This document shows positions 60,896 to 64,000 of a stretch of 64,000 nt of DNA, in pieces. The stretch spans positions 1 through 64,000 of the forward strand of contig JACOST010000017.1 of assembly GCA_016178705.1 (NCBI GenBank), read 5' to 3'. Every line of letters begins with the position of its first letter. The first letter of the stretch is position 1. A model generated the notes under the pieces. That model saw only the letters and a program-made list of their open reading frames with translations, was not told the DNA's origin and searched no databases. This DNA is from Deltaproteobacteria bacterium. Lineage in GTDB: Bacteria > Desulfobacterota > Binatia > HRBIN30 > JACQVA1. Made by a program: the position numbers and the translations under genes.

Positions 60896-62986
60896 ATGCG
60901 CTGCGATCGCCACCGAGCCGGTCTGGTTGCCGGCCTGCTGGTCGGCTGGACGACGCTCTGGTTCATGCCGTGGCGGATGTGGTTGGAGTCGTGGCCGCTG
61001 GTGTGCACGCTGATTGCGTTGGGGCTGTTCCTGCAGCCCGGTGTGGCGCTGCATGCTTGGCTCACCGACCGCGCCGCGGTTCGGCCGAGTGGCCGCGTGA
61101 CCTACGGCTTCGCGCTCTCCGTGATGTTGAGCGGGATCCTTGGACTAGCGGGCTGCCTGGTGCATCTTCCGTTTTCCTTCGTGACAACTGCGTTCTGGGT
61201 GGTCGGGCTCCTCGGCCCGGCTGCGGTGTGGCGGGCAGGGCATCTCGCGCCGGTATCCGAGGGGAGTGGGCCTGGCTCGCGCGACACCGTGGTTGGCGCC
61301 GAGTGGCTGGTACTGAGCGTCGTCCTCTTTCTCGCTGGGTGGCTTGCATGTAACCCGGCTGGAGGCGGCGACAACTTCACGCATGTGGCGCGCATTGCAC
61401 GATTCCTCCAGGCGGACACGCTCGGCTTCGAGTCGATCGGGTTTGGCGACTCGGTGCTGATCCCGCCGCGCTACTGGTTGGCGTACTGGCCACTGTGCGA
61501 GGCGCTGATGGTGGCCCAGTCGGGGGTCCACGGGCTGCAGTTGACGACGAACTACTTGCCCGCGTTGCTCGCACCGCTATCGCTGGTGTGTGTGTTCGAG
61601 TTGGCGCTCAGTCTGGGGTTCTCCCGACGTCAGGCAACAGCGGCGTTAGTTGCGCAGTTGATCGCGCTCGTGATGCTGGCGAAGGTCAGCCAGCCGGGGC
61701 TGGTGTTCTTCGATCGTCTCACGTTGGACAAGGTGGTTGCAGCCTACTTGTTGGCGCCGGCCGGCTTCGCCGCGGCAGCGAACTGGTGTGCGAATACGGA
61801 GCGCTGCCGGCTGTCGCAGGTCGGGCTGATCTATCTCGCCATCGCCTTCGGCCATCCGACAATGTTCGGTATCGCGTACCTGGTTCTGCTCGGCTATTGC
61901 GCAACCGAGATCGTGGCCGGCGCCGCGCGCGCGCGGGTTGTTCGCTTGGGGCTGCTGATCACCGCGCTCGCGGCGGCGCTGTCGATGTTGCGGCTGGTGA
62001 ATCATCCATCGCAGGCGCATGTGCACTTCACCATTGCATCCGCCGACCGATCGCAGGACATGATCCATGCTCGTGGGGCGCACGTGTGGGTGAGTGCCGA
62101 CCGGCGACACTATGCGGTGCCGCTGCGTATTCTCTCGCCGACTGCGGTAGTCATTGGGCTGCTGATCCTTCCGATCGCAGTGCTTCAGCTGCGGTCGCAG
62201 CGCGCCGCACGTTACGTCGCCCCGGCGTTAGCGTTGATTGGGCTGACCCTGATGCCAGCGACTGCCTGGCTGTTGGGGCTGACGATCACGCCGTTTCACC
62301 TCTGGCGGATTTCCTGGTTCGCGCCGCTCGGGATCGGATTGGTTCTGGCGGCGAGTGTCCTCGCGGGGGCGGTGCGTGATCGCTTCGCGTCACTCGATCG
62401 GTTTGCGGTCTGGGCGCTGCGTCGGAGCGGAGCGGCGTGGAGCGAGTTGGCGCTGCTCGGGGCGTTGATGGCCGTGCTGCACATCACTCACTTGCCGCGG
62501 CGGCTGTGGGCGCTGCATGCGCCGCCGGACTGGCGCGCGGTGGCGTACACTGAGCCGGAACTCCAGGCGGGCAAGGCGCCGTGCCGGCGCGCGTACGTGG
62601 ATCTGATCGAGATGGGCCGAGTGATCGATCAGCGCGTGCCGCGCGGCGCGGTGATTGCCGGTGGGCCCGGCGATACCAACGAATTCATTCCGAGCGTGTC
62701 GGTAGGAGTGCGGCTCGTCGCCTTTCGTGGCGCCGCTCATACGATGCTACAGGCCAGCGTCAGCCAGGCCACGGCAGCACAGCGCTTCGCGGGGGTGCGC
62801 GCGCTCTTTGGCGCTGCGACAGGGCCGGCGGGCGGCCAGCAGATCCTCTCGGATCTCGGAGTCGACTACGTGCTGCACTGCGGTGAGTGGGACACCGCAC
62901 CGCCGTGGGTTCGTCTGGAAGCGACAGTGGGCAACTTGCGCCTCTATCGCATCGGTGTCGAGCCGAACACCACGCGGAACGGATAG
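60896..62986 (+). CDS. Large polytopic membrane protein, paralogue 3 of 3
   Basis: About 696 residues: 'ALHAWLTDRAAVRPSGRVTY', 'NPAGGGDNFTHVARIARFLQ', 'IPPRYWLAYWPLCEALMVAQ' and the tail 'APCRRAYVDLIEMGRVIDQR'. The ATG at 60896 aligns with the N-termini of the other two; a GTG at 60866 is also in frame, and the longer frame inside paralogue 2 is spurious. Its 3' end overlaps the convergent desaturase gene by 43 bp. Role as for paralogue 1. Confidence 0.6.
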   Translation: MRCDRHRAGLVAGLLVGWTTLWFMPWRMWLESWPLVCTLIALGLFLQPGVALHAWLTDRAAVRPSGRVTYGFALSVMLSGILGLAGCLVHLPFSFVTTAFWVVGLLGPAAVWRAGHLAPVSEGSGPGSRDTVVGAEWLVLSVVLFLAGWLACNPAGGGDNFTHVARIARFLQADTLGFESIGFGDSVLIPPRYWLAYWPLCEALMVAQSGVHGLQLTTNYLPALLAPLSLVCVFELALSLGFSRRQATAALVAQLIALVMLAKVSQPGLVFFDRLTLDKVVAAYLLAPAGFAAAANWCANTERCRLSQVGLIYLAIAFGHPTMFGIAYLVLLGYCATEIVAGAARARVVRLGLLITALAAALSMLRLVNHPSQAHVHFTIASADRSQDMIHARGAHVWVSADRRHYAVPLRILSPTAVVIGLLILPIAVLQLRSQRAARYVAPALALIGLTLMPATAWLLGLTITPFHLWRISWFAPLGIGLVLAASVLAGAVRDRFASLDRFAVWALRRSGAAWSELALLGALMAVLHITHLPRRLWALHAPPDWRAVAYTEPELQAGKAPCRRAYVDLIEMGRVIDQRVPRGAVIAGGPGDTNEFIPSVSVGVRLVAFRGAAHTMLQASVSQATAAQRFAGVRALFGAATGPAGGQQILSDLGVDYVLHCGEWDTAPPWVRLEATVGNLRLYRIGVEPNTTRNG

Positions 62987-63912
62987 ATCAACTGCGCGAC
63001 CGTGGATACGAGTAGTCGTGAGATACGGCGCTCCGCCTCATAGGGGAAGGCCGGATCTGGGACGCCGGTATCAGGGTACTCGTCATAGCGAGGATACTGA
63101 GTGCCGAATAGGCGGTCCCAACAGCTGAAGATGACGCCGAAGTTCTTGTTGAAGTGGCGCGGGTCGTACGAGTGATGGACGCGATGCGACTGCGGCGTCA
63201 CCAGGACGTAGCGCAGCAGACCAAAGTTGCTGCGGATGTTGGCGTGATAGAGCTTGGTGTACCACTGGTGAAACAGCGTGTACGTCACCAGCGTTGGCAG
63301 CGAGGGCTCGAGCATCATCAGCGGGATCAGTTGAATCGTTTGTGAAACCACGCGATCGACCGGGTGAACGCGGACATCGGTGAAGAGATTCATCTGGCGC
63401 TGGGAATGATGGACAGCGTGGAACTGCCACAGGGTATTCACGCGGTGGCGCACGTAGTGGTGCAACCACGCCACGAAGTCGGTGAACACGATCATGAGCG
63501 TGGCGCGCACAGCGAACGGCTGCGCCGCTAGCGAAGGCAAGGTCAGAAAGTCGAGATGCCGCTCATAGAGCGCCTTGAGCAGGGCGACGTAGAAAGACAG
63601 CACGGCGATGCGGAAGACCGTGCTGACGACAAAGTAGAGGGCATCCTGCAGTAACCCGACAGACACAATCGGCTGGTCGGCCTTGGTGGGAACGCAGTAC
63701 TCGAACAGCGGAATGGCAGCGAACATCAACCATAGGATCGGGTTCAAGTAGACGTCCACCATGTGCGGCTCGCGCAGCGGGCGCAGCAGCGTTCGCACTG
63801 GCTGCGCGACGCCATCGACCACGCCGACGTACATGGCGGCGAGTGTGCCGATGGCGAGCGCCAGCGCGACACCAGGCGCGAGTGCATGGAGGGTGACGCT
63901 TCGACTTGTCAC
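62944..63912 (-). CDS. Sterol desaturase / fatty acid hydroxylase family protein
   Basis: 322 residues, four or more TM helices, and the full set of His boxes: H152-x3-H156 ('LHHYVRH'), 165-169 ('HAVHHS') and 243-247 ('HRVHHS'), which bind the di-iron centre. Reactions in this family: hydroxylation or desaturation of sterols, hopanoids, fatty acids or carotenoids. Its substrate is unknown. GTG start at 63912. The C-terminal 43 bp overlap paralogue 3 on the opposite strand. Nothing further is seen from 63913 to the end. Confidence 0.85.
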   Translation of the reverse strand: MTSRSVTLHALAPGVALALAIGTLAAMYVGVVDGVAQPVRTLLRPLREPHMVDVYLNPILWLMFAAIPLFEYCVPTKADQPIVSVGLLQDALYFVVSTVFRIAVLSFYVALLKALYERHLDFLTLPSLAAQPFAVRATLMIVFTDFVAWLHHYVRHRVNTLWQFHAVHHSQRQMNLFTDVRVHPVDRVVSQTIQLIPLMMLEPSLPTLVTYTLFHQWYTKLYHANIRSNFGLLRYVLVTPQSHRVHHSYDPRHFNKNFGVIFSCWDRLFGTQYPRYDEYPDTGVPDPAFPYEAERRISRLLVSTVAQLIYPFRVVFGSTPMR

Positions 63913-64000
63913 TAACGGATGCGTGTGCTCAATCCTCCGGTCAAAGCGGGCTTGTACTGCAACTGCGGGGATGGGGCAAAGCCGGTGCGGTCGACGTGAG

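Overview
The window reads as chromosomal DNA of a Gram-negative, high-GC (low-to-mid 60s %) bacterium of deltaproteobacterial or related type. Support comes from a Gram-negative-style division and cell wall (dcw) cluster, periplasmic di-heme c-type cytochromes, Myxococcus-style Cys-rich repeats, and a catabolic accessory set (haloalkane dehalogenase, glutathione transferases, SDRs, sulfatase, diiron oxygenase). Candidatus Binatota or another Desulfobacterota-like lineage is a reasonable guess, but no rRNA is present to prove it.

Region 1 (1-12.5 kb) is accessory. It opens with a compact, visibly lower-GC three-gene cassette (173-2387): a 2-TM protein with a predicted beta-rich C-terminal domain, a P-loop protein of the adenylate isopentenyltransferase (cytokinin synthase) type, and a HEPN-like protein with an RNxxxH motif. 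This is my best candidate for an undescribed system. A GST, a sulfatase, a GIY-YIG-like protein and a TM/coiled-coil protein follow. Next comes a TetR - haloalkane dehalogenase - GST operon whose promoter overlaps a perfect palindrome. Two SDRs and an APH-type phosphotransferase close the region.

Region 2 (12.5-27.8 kb) is core. An initiator tRNA with its own promoter and terminator is followed by the dcw cluster mraZ-ftsL-ftsI-murF-mraY-murD-ftsW-murG-murC-murB-ftsQ-ftsA-ftsZ. It is driven by a near-consensus sigma70 promoter with a three-repeat MraZ box. rsmH, murE and ddl, usual members of such clusters, are absent from their normal places.

Region 3 (27.8-41 kb) is mixed: a GT-C-like membrane protein, DoxX, a nucleotidyltransferase broken by an in-frame stop, and a TetR/diiron-oxygenase operon with two palindromic operators. 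A five-gene YfhO - small ORFs - NYN operon follows; two of its genes encode only 42 and 58 residues. A beta-propeller repeat protein split by a nonsense codon and a HigBA toxin-antitoxin pair complete it.

Region 4 (41-50.7 kb) is a co-directional block of four exported di-heme cytochromes c (each with exactly two CxxCH), a lipoprotein and a transglutaminase-like protein. It looks like one extracytoplasmic redox module.

Region 5 (50.7-64 kb) has a lipase-maturation-factor-like protein and a MazEF-like toxin-antitoxin pair bracketed by copies of the ridA 3' end. It continues with ridA, a SnoaL-like protein and a tightly coupled envelope glycosylation operon: GT2, LPG-synthase-type flippase, and three tandem paralogous giant membrane proteins. 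A sterol desaturase/fatty acid hydroxylase family protein ends the window. Dispersed inverted-repeat elements sit at about 3.5, 41.1 and 47.6 kb; one of them supplies the start codon of a cytochrome gene.
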